Source of the DNA: Anniella stebbinsi
Taxonomy: Eukaryota > Chordata > Lepidosauria > Squamata > Anniellidae
DNA: 64,000 bases
Reading direction: 5' to 3'
NCBI GenBank assembly: GCA_029215795.1
Contig: JARDYH010000001.1
Span: forward strand, 10,714,001 to 10,778,000
Shown in pieces: positions 32,420-43,359 of the stretch. How positions within the stretch are numbered: position 1 is the first letter of the stretch; each line of letters opens with the position of its first letter. The position numbers were made by a program, and so were the translations under genes. Below the pieces are notes generated by a model, which saw only the letters and a list, made by a program, of their open reading frames with translations, did no database searches and had not been told where the DNA came from.

Positions 32420-33310
32420 CTGAGACCTGAGATCTGTTGAAGGAGCCCTCGTCTGACAGATATATGCTTTGGTGGGACATGAGAGAGGGCTTTCTCTGTT
32501 GTGGCACCCCTACTGTGGAATGCCCTCCCCCTAGAGGCCCAACTGGTGCCAGTGCTGGCTTCATTTCAGCGCCAGGTTAAGATACGGCTTTTTAATAAAG
32601 CCTTTGACGGCTAAATTCACCAGCCCACACACTGGCTCAGTTCAGATGACTTATTAAGCAACGGAGGGGTAAATAACGTACTGACCGTGCGTTAGGCAGG
32701 AGGAGCTCCACAGATGACACACTGCAGCTGGCGCTGCTCGGAACCGAGAACTGAAGGAACTTGCGGTGGCCATTTTGGTTGTAGCCTCTCCTCCGTGTGT
32801 CCCCCAGCCGTATCCCAGCATGCACCATGAGTTCTGCCGGCTGCATAGAGTGGCTAGGGTTTTTTGGCTGCTCTAGGCAGCAGAACTCTATTCCAAAACG
32901 GCATAGTCCACGGAGAGAGGGGGGGCTGAATTCGGATGACACTTTAAACAATGGGGCTTTGGGCTAAACAACGTGCAAGCCCATTGTTTCGCTCCATTGT
33001 TTAAAGTGCCTGATTAACGTACTGTCAGTTGTGTGTGCGTTTTGTGCTGCCCTCCAGACAACACAATAAGCAACACAACTGACGATTGTTCCCCCTTCCT
33101 CCGTTGCCTAATGTGTCGTCCGAACTGAGCCACTGTCTTGTTTTAATTGGATTTTACTGTTTTAAAGTTTCGTATTGGTTTTAACATATTCATGGTTTAA
33201 TTTGTTTTAGAATTGTATATTTATTCTATAATATATGTATGATTTGATCTGTATACCGCCCTGAGATCCTTGTGAGATAGGGTGGGATATAAATGTTTAA
33301 ATAAATAAAT
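32420..33310 (+). pseudogene. L2-clade LINE 3' fragment, split by a MITE
   Basis: Upstream of the MITE the frame encodes RAFSVVAPLLWNALP, then VPVLASFQRQVKTRLFNKAF-like sequence, the diagnostic C-terminal block of the L2 copies. Downstream of it the 3' UTR resumes (TTTTAATTGGATTTTACTG) and ends TATACCGCCCTGAGATCC, GGGTGGGATATAAATG, (AAAT)n. The MITE at 32634-33132 separates the two halves. Tail sequence differs from the 43398/46362 type, indicating another subfamily. Confidence 0.7.
32634..33132. mobile_element. MITE with GGCTCAGTTCNGATGAC ends, long form
   Basis: Ends GGCTCAGTTCAGATGAC and GTCGTCCGAACTGAGCC are inverse copies, flanked by ACT on both sides (possible 3-bp duplication). The inner part repeats AACAATGGGGC, AACGTACTG and ACAACTGACGATTG in both orientations. 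About 500 bp, against 228 bp for the related copy at 20680; the centre carries an extra CAGCAGAACTC...GAGTTCTGCCGGCTG inverted segment. Non-coding. Confidence 0.7.
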
Positions 33311-34125
33311 GTTGCTTGCATGTGTGCTCTTATTTGTATTACTGAAGTGTTGGGGATTATGTCACAGAACTTATCAGATATGAAGGCTATCCCACTTCCA
33401 AGAGTTTGCCTTACTTGAAACAAGTGGATTAAAATGTTGAAAATGTTCACTTTCTCCAGGAGCATTTGCTAACTCCAGAGAATTCCTTGGTGAATTCATT
33501 TGGATTTTAAGGAGACTTTGAAAGAATCAGCTGTAAGCTGAGAACACAAAGCCTCCTCATCTAAATGCAGCCCTTTCCAAAGATTTAGACAGACAAGAAG
33601 GCCTGGATTTACTTTCTTTGTGAAAGAAGTTTCTGTCTGCATCCAGGCTAACTGGAAAAAAAAAGCTTTTATGGTTCTGTGATAACCATAATAAGTGGGG
33701 GGTGGGGGGCAGGGCAATGAAAGAATTCCTTCCTTTCATCTTGTTACAATCACACAGTCACACTGACTGTGCCTGTGCTGTATTTGAACTGGTTTAAAAG
33801 TATTTAACTGAGGGTTAAAAACAAACATACTTCACAGTCATATTTTATGCATCCCTCAAGCAAAGACTGCCTGATTTTCATTCACAGCTTTGTAGCAAAG
33901 AATAATCATCTAACAATCAATGTGCATTTATCTGTTTTATCGCCCTATTAGAAAAGCTGCAATGTCATTTGGTCTGCTTTACAAAGCAAGTATACAAACC
34001 ATATTTCAGGGTTTGCTTGGTTCGGCACAAATCTCCCTGCATTTGAGAGAGGAAATTAGGTACCCTAGTTATATGTGCAAGGGGGTTGCAATATATCAGG
34101 TGAGGGCGGCCTCTGGACCATCGGC
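33311..34125. other. Unrecognised non-coding stretch
   Basis: No repeat recognised apart from low-complexity G-rich TGGGGGGTGGGGGGC near 33696. Confidence 0.35.
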
Positions 34126-34129
34126 CTAA

Positions 34130-34400
34130 CTTGGTACAATATTAAAACACAACATTTAAAAGTACCATAAAAACACAGTATTAAAACACCTCCAACAACA
34201 ATAAAAGAGCAGTAAAATGGGACAGTAGAATGGAGTGGTGTAATTAATTTATTTTAGGCCCAGGGAAGGCCTGGGTGAACAAGTGTGTCTTCAGGAGGCA
34301 TTTGAATGATGCTAATTTTGTGCCTCCTGGCGTACATGAGGGAGGGTTTTCCAAATGGTGGGTGCTGCTACAGAGGAGGTTGCCCATCCAGCTCATGAAT
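34130..34400 (-). pseudogene. L2-clade LINE 3' fragment
   Basis: On the minus strand: VAAPTIWKTLPHV, then ASFKCLLKTHLFTQAFPG, matching the APQLWNELP and FRRQVKTFLFSQYF blocks of the L2 ORF. The 3' UTR (A-rich on the plus strand) lies at 34135-34250. An unrelated-looking 189-codon plus-strand frame overlaps it and is not considered coding. Confidence 0.6.
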
Positions 34401-34794
34401 GTTTGGCCTCCTTCCATGGACCCCTCCCTAAGCTCCTATCCCTGGCCTGGAGACTACCTGCAGGGTACTCCCCTTGTTATTTCTGAACTGTGGTTGGAGA
34501 TAACACATTTCTTCCCCATCTTTCTTCCCCCAAAAGCCCTCCCCAACTTAAACAACACACACACACACACACAATTCAAAACTCACAAAAATGCAATTAA
34601 AAGAATATGCAAGCAAAGGGCATTAAACAACAAGATGCCGGAAGTGTATTCTGTGCAATCGGGGACCCTGCCGAATTTAAGACTCTCCAATTGCACAGAC
34701 AACAAAGGTTGCGATCCACTTCAGCCCTGCTATGCCTATCCAGAGAACACCCCAACAGTGCTTATTACTTACATTGCAGCATATGTCAATTGTC

Positions 34795-34868
34795 AATTGT
34801 TCATTGTGTATCACCCAGGGAACTCCAGCTATTGGGCAGTATAGAAATGCAATGAATGAATGAATGAT
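34795..34868 (+). mobile_element. LINE 3' tail fragment
   Basis: CACCCAGGGAACTCCAGCTA, TTGGGCAGTATAGAAATGC and an (ATGA)n tail: the same order as the L2 ends (CCCAGAGAGCTTCGGCTATG, GGGCGGTATA). Confidence 0.55.
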
Positions 34869-36049
34869 GTTGTCTGAAGACAACCAATTCATAGCAACTG
34901 ATGCTCACTAGACATGGGGAACAACTAGTTGTGCAGATCCATTCAACAAATGGCATCCAGAACTAGAAATTCCTGGATAGGTTTGGGCCACATCATCCAA
35001 CACGTTGGGCGGATGGCAGACTTCCTTGTATTTAGGCTGTACTCTTTTCACTGGACAGTCCTTTGTAATTATTATACACAGAGACATTTTGTTTTCACAG
35101 AGCCTCAGGATGCCCCAGATAGAGGTGATTAGCACTGACACCATTGTCATGTTAATTGAAAAATCACATTTTCAGCCTGACTTGTTTAGGGACCTTTGGC
35201 ATGGTTTGGACGCAATTATTTCCAAGGACATTTCCTTGAGAAAGCTTGCGACATTTCAGGGCACTCTTTTTGCTCTCATGATTGTATTGACTAGACCTCC
35301 AAGGCAGGAGGGAGGGGGATGTGGCATTTCTATCTATCACGTAGCACCTAACACAGTGCTGGATGTATTTTCTTTTAAATTAGTGATGGCAATGAAGAGA
35401 AACAGGAAGTTTAGGATCGACACCTTAGGAACAAAGGAAGCTGCCTGATGAGTCATCCAGTTCAGAATTGTCGATGGGCTCCATCACACCTATTCTCCCC
35501 CCACTGGTTTGCCTCCAAGTTTTTAACCTCCATTTCATAAGTGCACCAAGGGCTCCATCACACATGGTCCCTTTCACCTAGGTTTTCGCTTGAATGCCCT
35601 TCCACCCCACCCTACCCTTTCTCCTTCAGTCTCCAGTTCATTGGTTGTGGTACTCTGATAGGCGTGGGCTCTTTTTCCCCTTGCTCTGACTTGGTTCTCT
35701 AGCGACTTACTTATTTAAGGTTTCATCTGGGCAATGAGGGGGGTGGTATGGAGCAGTAAAAAGTCCATTCGACCAACTAAGCTCAAGTCCGTACGATGAC
35801 GTGCTGGAAGAGGAGAACCGCCCCGCCCTCCCCTTTCATCAGCAAGACTCCATTAGCACACCCCCCCCAACAAAGGAAAAAGCGAGAGGTGAAAATAATC
35901 CAGACTTTCACCGCACCAAAATAAAACACAAAAAGGGGGAGGAGGAAGAGGTGGGATGAGTGCAGGATAGGGACGGCGTCATGTGAGTACCACACTGCAA
36001 GTGTGCCATACATTGCTGGTGTGCGGGAGCTCAATACTGACCGGCAGCG
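34869..36049. other. Mostly unrecognised stretch
   Basis: The segment TTAGGAACAAAGGAAGCTGC at about 35429-35448 is the reversed 3' end of a type B SINE. A 147-codon plus-strand frame at 35005-35448 has no recognisable domain and no splice context, and I leave it uncalled. Confidence 0.3.
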
Positions 36050-36158
36050 GATCTACAGGGTTTCAGACAGGGGTTTTTCCAGCTTTTCCTGGAGAGGCTG
36101 TGGTTTGAACATGAGACCTTCTGCATGCAACAGAAACTCTACCACTGAGCCACAGCCC
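36050..36158 (-). mobile_element. tRNA-headed SINE (type B), 5' half
   Basis: On the minus strand: GAGGGGCTGTGGCTCAGTGG, TAGAGTTTCTGTTGCATGCA, GAAGGTCTCATGTTC (decayed box B), AACCACAGCCTCTCC, AAAGCTGGAAAAACC. It has the clearest box A of the type B copies. Confidence 0.7.
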
Positions 36159-36197
36159 CTCTGCCATCACTGGTGCATGGAGACTTCAGTTGGGGAT

Positions 36198-36380
36198 TAT
36201 TATTATTATTATTATTATTATTATTTATACTTATATACCACCCCATAGCTGAAGCTCTCTGGGCGGTTTACAAAAATTAAAAAGATTGAGCATTAAAAAG
36301 TCAACATATAAAATTTAAAACCATAAAACAGCTGTCATTAAAACACTTTAAAACATTAAAGGATGCTGGTTCCCTTACAA
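36198..36380 (-). mobile_element. L2 LINE 3' UTR and tail
   Basis: Plus-strand (ATT)n at 36198-36224, then the reversed L2 end TATACCACCCCATAGCTG, AAGCTCTCTGGGCGGTTTAC, and an A-rich reversed 3' UTR. ORF sequence is not kept. Confidence 0.7.
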
Positions 36381-36662
36381 GGGACATCATGATTCAAATA
36401 GCTTTCAAGTGGCAAACTATGCACTCAAGGTTGGAGTTTATTCAACTTTGCTATATATAATTGGAACGCTTTGTGTTTTTAAATATAACGGTTTGGATCC
36501 AAAGGATCCCTCCCTCTGGTGTAAGGATTTATTTTATTCTTTTCACCAGAGAAAGACTCCTTCTGCTGGAGGAAGAGAACCATTGGAACCAACCCAATCA
36601 AACAGTCTCTGGTGCATTTTCCTCCTCTTTATTTCCATTTTGGTCTGCCTTCTCCTTCTCTT

Positions 36663-36848
36663 GGGCCAGATCTTCACCAAGCAGGATATAGCACTATGAA
36701 AGTGGTATGAAAGTGGAATATGGGATGTGTCTTATAGGCCCCAACAGTTGTCAGTGCACTTCAATACTGCTATAAAGCAGTAGTGTGGCTCCTGCCTTTT
36801 ATATACCACTTTCATAGTGCAATATCCTGCTTGGTGTAGATCTGGCCC
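36663..36848. mobile_element. MITE with GGGCCAGATCTNCACC ends
   Basis: 186 bp. Ends GGGCCAGATCTTCACCAAGC and GCTTGGTGTAGATCTGGCCC. The core is GGCCCCAACAGTTGTCAGTG, inverted in orientation relative to the copy at 23464. Folds as one long hairpin. Confidence 0.8.
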
Positions 36849-36889
36849 TCCTCTCACAGGCAAGAAATGGTGAGCTAATTTGAAAAGTT

Positions 36890-37490
36890 CCAGTCATCTG
36901 CATTACTGTGTGACTTTGACATCTTTCTTTAAACAAAGGAAGAATGACCAGAGAACGTTTTATTTTTTTCTTTACTTTTTTTTTCTAAATTGATTATTTA
37001 TTCAAGAAATAAATATTCAATGGCATTTACAAACTGTATGGTTGACTTGAATTCTTAGTATTGACTTTCCAATTTGACTTAAAATATTTGGACCTTATAT
37101 AAACATTAATTCGATGATCAATAGCTTCATTCCGGTCACAAATGCCAACCTGCCTGGGGGGGTGGACCTGTGAAAATCCTTTAGCCGTGAAATGAAAGCA
37201 GAGACAGAAAACAAAACATTATATTTTTGCTTTCCATATATTTCGTGCGACTCTTTCCATGGTGCTAATTAGGTTAACAGCCCCATTGTCAAGCCTGCTC
37301 TTTGTAAAGCCAATGTGCTAATGGCAAACACAAAGCTGAGGACAAATTTATTCTTTTTTTTAAAAAAAATGACTTTACATGATCCAGTTAATGCATACAT
37401 GGTCCAAATCATACAGTCTGTTTTACTGTAGCTCTTTGCTTTGCTTGTCTTTGCATGAAATCTGCATGACATAGTAGCCTAAATTATGAA
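36890..37490. other. Candidate conserved non-coding element
   Basis: AT-rich, no repeat recognised; words such as GATTATTTATTC, ACATTAATTCGATGATCAAT and CAATGGCATTTAC stand out by low decay and lack of simple repeats. Inference only. Confidence 0.25.
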
Positions 37491-37529
37491 ATTATAATTA
37501 TGAAATTATTTCATCTCTTTCTCACCCTC

Positions 37530-38142
37530 CCCCACTCTCCCTGCTTACCTGCTGCCTCCTCGTCGCCATTGTCCACTGCCATCCGCTGTACTGAGAATCA
37601 GGCCAAGGCCTGGTTCTCAGTACAGCAGACGGCAGAGGAAGGCAGCGGATGGCGATGGATGAGTGGGGAGACGAGGGAGAGGGAGGTCCCCACTCACCCG
37701 CTGCAATCCGCTGCCATCCGCTCTACTGAGAACCAGGCCTCGGTGTGATTCTCAGTAGAGCGATGTAGCGCCAGGTGACGTCATCACCCTGTGCGACATT
37801 GCTCTACTGAGAATCAGGCCAAGGCCTGTTTCTCAGTACAGCAGATGGCAGCAGACATTATCGGACAGTGGCGGGTGAGTGGGGAGAGGAGGAAGAGTGG
37901 GGGGAGGGTGGTGAGTCTAATGGACTCACTGCTGGCCTGGCAACCTTGGGTGCTGGCTACGCAGCTGGCACCCAGGGACCTGGAAGGGTAATGAGCCCTG
38001 GATCTCTGGATCGATCTGCTCCGGACATCCCCTGATTCAGTTCAGATCCAGAACTGGGAGGTCTGGATCACTCTGTTCCAATCCGGACCACTCCGACCTG
38101 ATCCAGATCTGGGATCCGGATCTGGATCTGTGCACAGCCCTA
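37530..38142. mobile_element. GC-rich hAT-like element, left-truncated
   Basis: The right end TCTGTGCACAGCCCTA (reverse TAGGGCTGTGCACAGA) follows a GGATCTGGATC-rich stretch. The fold centre near 37770-37800 (GCGCCAGGTGACGTCATCAC, then CCTGTGCGACATTGC) matches the centres at 14805 and 16176, and flanking arms repeat TACTGAGAATCAGGCCAAGG in both orientations. The left arm stops near 37530 about 120 bp short of the expected terminus, so this copy lost its left end. Confidence 0.65.
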
Positions 38143-38190
38143 GAAAAAAGGCAGGATATAAATGCAATAAAATAAATAAATAAATAAATA
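38143..38190 (+). mobile_element. Retroposon tail directly after the hAT element
   Basis: AAAAAAGGCAGGATATAAAT, GCAATAAAATAAATAAATA. It looks like the 3' tail of a SINE or LINE whose body is missing; the preceding element may have replaced it. Confidence 0.5.
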
Positions 38191-38220
38191 GGTAGATGTA
38201 AGTATATTTGTAGTTTGAGG

Positions 38221-38244
38221 GGTGTGTGTGTGTGTGTGTGTGTG
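38221..38244. repeat. (GT)n microsatellite
   Basis: Eleven to twelve GT units. The reverse reading gives a Thr/His run. Confidence 0.95.
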
Positions 38245-38774
38245 CATATGTGTAGATATATCTGTGACTGTAGATTGTCAAGGTTAGGAGCTCTGAATTT
38301 AGAATCCTCTCTATTCAGGTCTGAAAACAAAGAGTCTGGAGTGTCATAACATCCCTGAATTACAAACTACATCTCGCAGTTCCAAGGCTTTCCAAAAGCA
38401 ATGCACCGTTTTGTTCCTGTTTTGTTAACTTAATGGCATTTTTACGACCATCTTCAGAAAACAGTAGCTCTTCCTCCCTTGAAATTGGCACTGTACCCCC
38501 TACCGTGATATCATGTCCTCGCAGTATGCTCGCTTCTTTGCTCTTTTCAAACTAAAACATCCTGACGGCTTTGGGGACACTTGATCTCCAATGAGCGGTA
38601 CAGTCTCAGGTCTTCTCCATTTAAAAGGGAAAAGGGGAACAATCACATTTAATTATCCTCAGCTCCCTACAGGTGTCTGACAAAGACAAGGAGTTCACCC
38701 AGAGTGCAAAGGGTGGCGTTTTCATATTCTGACACCCATGAAACTGCCTTTGTTGAATTTGGAGTTAAATTTGA

Positions 38775-38946
38775 GAGCTAGTGTGGTGTAGTGGTAGGGA
38801 GTTGGGAGATCCAGGTTTTAACCCCCACTTGGCCATGGAAGCTCACTGGGTCATATTAGGCCAGTCACAGATTCTTAGCCAACCCACCTCACAGGGTTGT
38901 TGGTCAGAGGATAAAATGGATTTATTTATTTATAAATAAATAAATA
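38775..38946 (+). mobile_element. tRNA-headed SINE (type A)
   Basis: Head AGCTAGTGTGGTGTAGTGGT, box B region CCAGGTTTTAACCCCC (decayed), body CAACCCACCTCACAGGGTTG, then directly TTTATTTATAAATAAATAAA. The usual last ~50 bp of the body (GTAAGCCGCCTTGGG) are missing. Confidence 0.75.
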
Positions 38947-38989
38947 TAATTGTTTTGTTTAAAATATAAAACAATAAAACAGCAGCAAA

Positions 38990-39190
38990 TAAAACAGAGA
39001 AAAAAATAGCAAGAATAAAATCAATCACCCATTAAAATCAGGGAAGGGGAGAGATAAAATTGTCTTCAAAAAGGCAAGGAAAATAAGTGCCTGCACAAAA
39101 CATTCCACAAACAGGGTGCCACCAACAAAAAGGCCCTGTTTTCTTTCACCATCTGCCTCATTTCTGGAGGCAGAAACAAAGAAGCAAGCC
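38990..39190 (-). pseudogene. L2-clade LINE 3' fragment
   Basis: On the minus strand: RAFLLVAPCLWNV, equivalent to RAFSVVAPxLWN of other copies, followed by CRHLFSLPF-like and an A-rich reversed UTR. The 3' tail is uncertain. Confidence 0.45.
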
Positions 39191-39199
39191 TCGAAATTG

Positions 39200-39395
39200 T
39201 ATTGGCAATCTGATTATAAGTGTTGACTATGTATATTATATGTATTATGAATAACTTTCTATATTGTTTTCTCAGTGTTCCTGAAGGAGGTTTCTACTGA
39301 AATGCATTGGGCAATTTACTATTCCAATAAAATTCGTTATATTTTGCATACCATTTTGAGGCTTGCCTCTTTTTTGTGTGATCTTTTGTATTTGT
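39200..39395 (+). mobile_element. Penelope-like element terminal remnant (candidate)
   Basis: CCTGAAGGAGGTTTCTACTG, AAATGCATTGGGC resembles the CTGANGA...GAAACGCGTTGGGC motif found in the terminal repeats of vertebrate Penelope-like elements, with decay at the CpGs. GAGGCTTGCCTCTTTTTTGT downstream (39355) pairs with AAGAAGCAAGCCTC upstream (39181). No reverse-transcriptase or GIY-YIG sequence is present. Confidence 0.35.
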
Positions 39396-40544
39396 TGCTA
39401 CCCTCTTCTTCTTTTCTTTCATCACCTCTGAAAGCAGCTATGCCTAGAACAGGGCCTCTGATGCAGGTCTTTAAAAGTAGCCATGTTCCTATGAGAACAA
39501 GAAATAACAAGAATAAAAAGTGATATCCATTGGACAGTTTGTATGTTTTGTTTTTAAATTAAGCTATTAGTATAAAGTATAAGATGCACTATTTACAGGT
39601 AATAAGTAGAGCTGGATCAAACATTTGGAAGTTCAACCCAATTTTGGTGGGTGAGCATGTCAAAAGTGCACATGCTGGAGTGTGATGAAACTGTCTGTTC
39701 TTGTTAGCATTTCAGGGGTGGTTAGGTGAATTTCAAAGGCAGTGAGTTCAAGACTCCCTGGCACTCTCCTGTATCCTCATTACTGATGGCCACCATCTTC
39801 AATTCTCCCAAACGATACTATGTCATGATGTCACATCATTCTGGGGAGCATTACTGGGGATTAAAAATGGTTGTCAGCAGCAGCGAGGCGTCAGGGGAGT
39901 GCTAGTTAGTTTTGCTCTATATTTTCTCCATTCCCCAAAATAGTCAAAATCCCCTTGTTTGCTCCCATGGCAGAACTAATAATATAAGTAATGGGAGAGG
40001 TTTCACCAGGGCCACCATTCCAAAATTCAACCTAATTTCAGCAAAAGCCAATTGGTTTAACATTCCTCATGTTTTCCTGTTCCATCATATATTCCTTTTA
40101 TGGTGGCATTTTGTGTACATGCTCAGTGAGAAATGCAACTTGCCAGCTTTAGAGTTCCCAACACGCTCCAAGGCAGTGACGCTGGACAAGTTGTGCATCA
40201 CTTTGGTTTGCAGTGACCATGAAATCCATAGGTGTTTGTCTCTTTTACAACCAGGAATGTTCATAACATATCAAAAGCAAATTCCAAAAGGACCTTCACT
40301 TTGATCTAGTGATCTTCTGAAAGCATTGGAGCTCTTGTTCGTCCAAGCAAAGGGTGTTTCCTATTCATTTCAGTGTTTTTCATGCAGAAAGAAGGATGAG
40401 TAGAGATGGAATAGGTGCATAAAGGTGCACCCATGCTCCTGAACTTTGTGAGAGCATTGAAGTTCACAAGCACTTTGTAGAGTGAACTTTTTTCAAACAG
40501 TTTTTTTAAACAGAACTTGATAACCCAAAGCATACATCTAATTT
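39396..40544. other. Unrecognised non-coding stretch
   Basis: No named repeat. A 130-codon frame at 39912-40304 has no domain I recognise. Confidence 0.35.
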
Positions 40545-40591
40545 AGTTGAAGGTTTATTGCAGGTTTGTGTGAATTTTTTGTGGGAAAACA

Positions 40592-40984
40592 TTGTTTGGT
40601 GTGGGAAGAGAGTGTTTGCATCTTGTGTTGGGCCAACAGGACAGATTAGGGATTCTGTTGGTGTACCGCCCACCCCGCTGCTCAACAGACTCCCTAGCTG
40701 AGCTGACAGAGGTGGTCTCTGGGGTACTGTTGAGCTCCCCCAGACTCTTGGTTCTGGGGGATGTCAACATTCATGCCGAGGGCACTTTATCTGGGGCAGC
40801 TCAGGATTTCATGGTCTCCATGACAACCATGGGACTGTCCCAACATACCATCGGCCCAACGCATGTAGCAGGGCACACTCTAGACCTGGTTTTTTTCAAC
40901 TGGACATGGAGATGGGGATCTGAAAGTGGGGGACTTTACATCAACCCCTCTGTCATGGTCAGATCACCACCTGCTGAGGTTTAG
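40592..40984 (+). pseudogene. L2 endonuclease C-terminal part
   Basis: The frame encodes LGILLVYRPPRCSTDSLAEL, LLVLGDVNIHAEG and GPTHVAGHTLDLVF. In apurinic-endonuclease-like LINE proteins the G-D-F-N segment and the downstream S/T-H...LDL(V/I)F segment form part of the active site; here GDFN reads GDVN, a substitution at a normally hydrophobic-aromatic position. It shifts frame near 40930. The catalytic N-terminal part is absent, so no nicking activity is expected. Confidence 0.8.
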
Positions 40985-41442
40985 ACTTACAGCGGCTTTT
41001 CCCCTCTGCAAGGGTGGGGGACCCATTAAGATGGTCCGTCCCTGGAGGCTAATGGATCCAGATGGTTTCCAGAGGGCTCTGGGGAGTTTTCTGGCTGATA
41101 GGGCTGGCTCTCCTGTCGAAACCCTTGTTGATCTGTGGAATGCAGAAATGACCCGGGCAGTTGACATGATTGCTCCTGAGCGCCCTCTCCTGTGTAGAGC
41201 TCAAATGGCTCCGTGGTATACCCCGGAGCTGAGAGTGATGAAACAAAACAGGAGACGGCTTGAGGGCAGATGGAGACGAACTCCTGATGGATGCAATCAA
41301 ACACTGGTAAGTGCTTATGGTAAGCTGTATTCAGGGGCAGTGAGGGCAGCAAAAAAACCCAATACTTTGCTGCCACTATTCAATCATCAACCTGCTGTCC
41401 AGCAGAGTTGTCCGGGGGCTTTTACATGCTGGCCCCAAGGGC

Positions 41443-42945
41443 ATGGTAGAACCATCTGAGGCCCGCTGTAATACATTTGCTGGGCACTTCCAGAATAAAA
41501 TCTCTGGCATCCGTCAGGACTTAGACTCCAGTGTTATAGCAGGTGAATCTAGTGAGGTATCCAGAGCACAGTCTTGTCCTGTTTTCTTGGATGAGTTTCA
41601 GTTGGTGCAGCTCGAGGATGTTGACAAGGTGCTTGGACAGGTTCGTGCAACCACTTCCATATTGGATCCTTGCCCCTCTTGGCTAATAAAAGCTAGCAGG
41701 GATGAAACAACTGGCTGGGCCAGGGAAGTGATTAATGCCTCTTTGCAAGAGGGAGTGGTCCCAGGCCTCCTGAAAGAGGCGGCAGTGAGACCACTCCTAA
41801 AGAAATCTTCCCTGGGCCCTGAAAATCTGAATAACTACAGGCCAGTAGCAAATGTTCCATTCCTGGGCAAGGTCCTGGAGCGGGTGGTTGTAAGCCAGCT
41901 CCAGGCACTCTTGGATGAGACTGATTATCTGGATCCATTTCAGTCGGGTTTCAGGCCTGGTTTTGGTATGGAAACAGCCTTGGTCGCCCTGTATGATGAC
42001 CTATGTCGGGAGAAAGACAGGGGGAGTGTGACTCTGTTGATTCTCCTTGATCTCTCAGCGGCTTTCGGTACCATCGACCATGGTATCCTTCTGGGACGAC
42101 TGGCTGAGTTGGGAGTGGGAGGCACTGCATTGCAGTGGTTCCGCTCCTACTTGGTGGGTCGGCTCCAGAAGGTGGTGCTTGGGGAACATTGCTCGGCCCC
42201 GTGGATTCTCCAGTATGGGGTTCCGCAGGGGTCAGTTTTGTCCCCCATGCTGTTCAACATCTACATGAAACCGTTGAGTGCAGTCATCCGGAGTTTTGGA
42301 GTGCATTGTCATCAGTACGCTGATGACACGTAGCTCTATTTCTGCTTTTCATCTTCATCAGGTGAGGCTGTGGATGTGTTGAACCAGTGCCTGGCTGCGA
42401 CAATGGACTGGATGAGAGCTAATAAACTGAAAATCAATCCAGACAAGACTGAGACGCTGTTAGTGGGTGGTTCCACTGACCGGATGGAGGGTGTTCAACC
42501 TGTTCTGGATGGGGTTGCACTCCCCTTGAAGGAGCGGGTTCGTAGCTTGGGGGTTCTCCTAGAACCATCTCTGTCACTTGAGGCACAGGTGGCCTCAGTG
42601 GCACGGAGTGCCTTCTACCAACTTTGGTTGGTGGCCCAGCTACGTCCCTATCTGGACAGGGATAACCTGGCTTCAGTTGTCCATGCTCTGGTAACCTCCA
42701 AGTTAGATTACTGCAATGCACTCTACGTGGGGCTGCCTTTGAAGGCAGTTCGGAAGCTGCAGCTTGTGCAAAATGCAGTGGCCAGATTGATAACCGGAAC
42801 CAGTAGGTTCGAACATATAAGACCTACTCTGTCCCGCTTGCATTGGCTGCCTGTATGTTTCCGAGCCCGATTCAAGGTGCTGGTTTTAACCTATAAAGTC
42901 TTACACGGCTTGGGACCACAATACCTGATGGAACGCCTTTCCTGA
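41443..42945 (+). pseudogene. L2 reverse transcriptase, broken by TAG
   Basis: The linker region upstream (41026-41459) is in a different frame: VRPWRLMDPDGFQRALGSFL, APERPLLCRAQMAPWYTPEL. From 41443 the frame holds NNYRPVANVPFLGKVLERVV, motif A region LLDLSAAFGTIDH (F-D of the usual FDTIDH reads F-G, losing a catalytic aspartate), GVPQGSVLSP and HQYADDT, then TAG at 42331-42333. The same frame reopens to 42942 (DYCNALYVGLPLKAVRKLQL, LHWLPVCFRARFKVLVLTYK) and ends at TGA 42943-42945. Loss of the motif A aspartate alone would abolish polymerisation. Confidence 0.85.
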
Positions 42946-43359
42946 CATGAACCTACCCGAACACTACGTTCAACATCTCAGGCCCTCCTCCGAGTGCCTC
43001 CTCCGAGGGAAGCTCGGAGGTCGGCAACAAGAGAGAGGGCCTTCTCTGTGGTGGCTCCCCAATTGCGGAACGATCTCCCCGACGAGGCCCGCCTGGCGCC
43101 AACATTGTTATCTTTTCGGCACCAGGTCAAGACTTTCCTCTTCTCTCAGGCATTTGGCAATATCTGAGGAGCCTGGGTTTGTTTTGTTTTGTATTGTTTT
43201 TTGTAGCTTTTTGAAGTGTTGTAGTGGTTTTAAATGTACAGATTGTGTGTATGTTTGTATGTTTTTGCTGTTTTAATTTTTGTATATTGTTTTTAATTGT
43301 TTTTAATCCTATGTAAACCGCCCAGAGAGCTTCGGCTATAGGGCGGTATACAAATGCAA

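Noticed and set aside
34275..34844. 189-codon plus-strand frame
   Set aside because: It overlaps the reversed C-terminus of an L2-clade fragment, an (AC)n run and a LINE tail, so it is a chance frame across repeats.
35005..35448. 147-codon plus-strand frame
   Set aside because: No similarity I can recognise and its end falls in a SINE fragment.
36409..36699. Membrane-protein-like frame (Leu-rich C-terminus)
   Set aside because: The end overlaps the start of a MITE and the hydrophobic run is from T/C-rich DNA.
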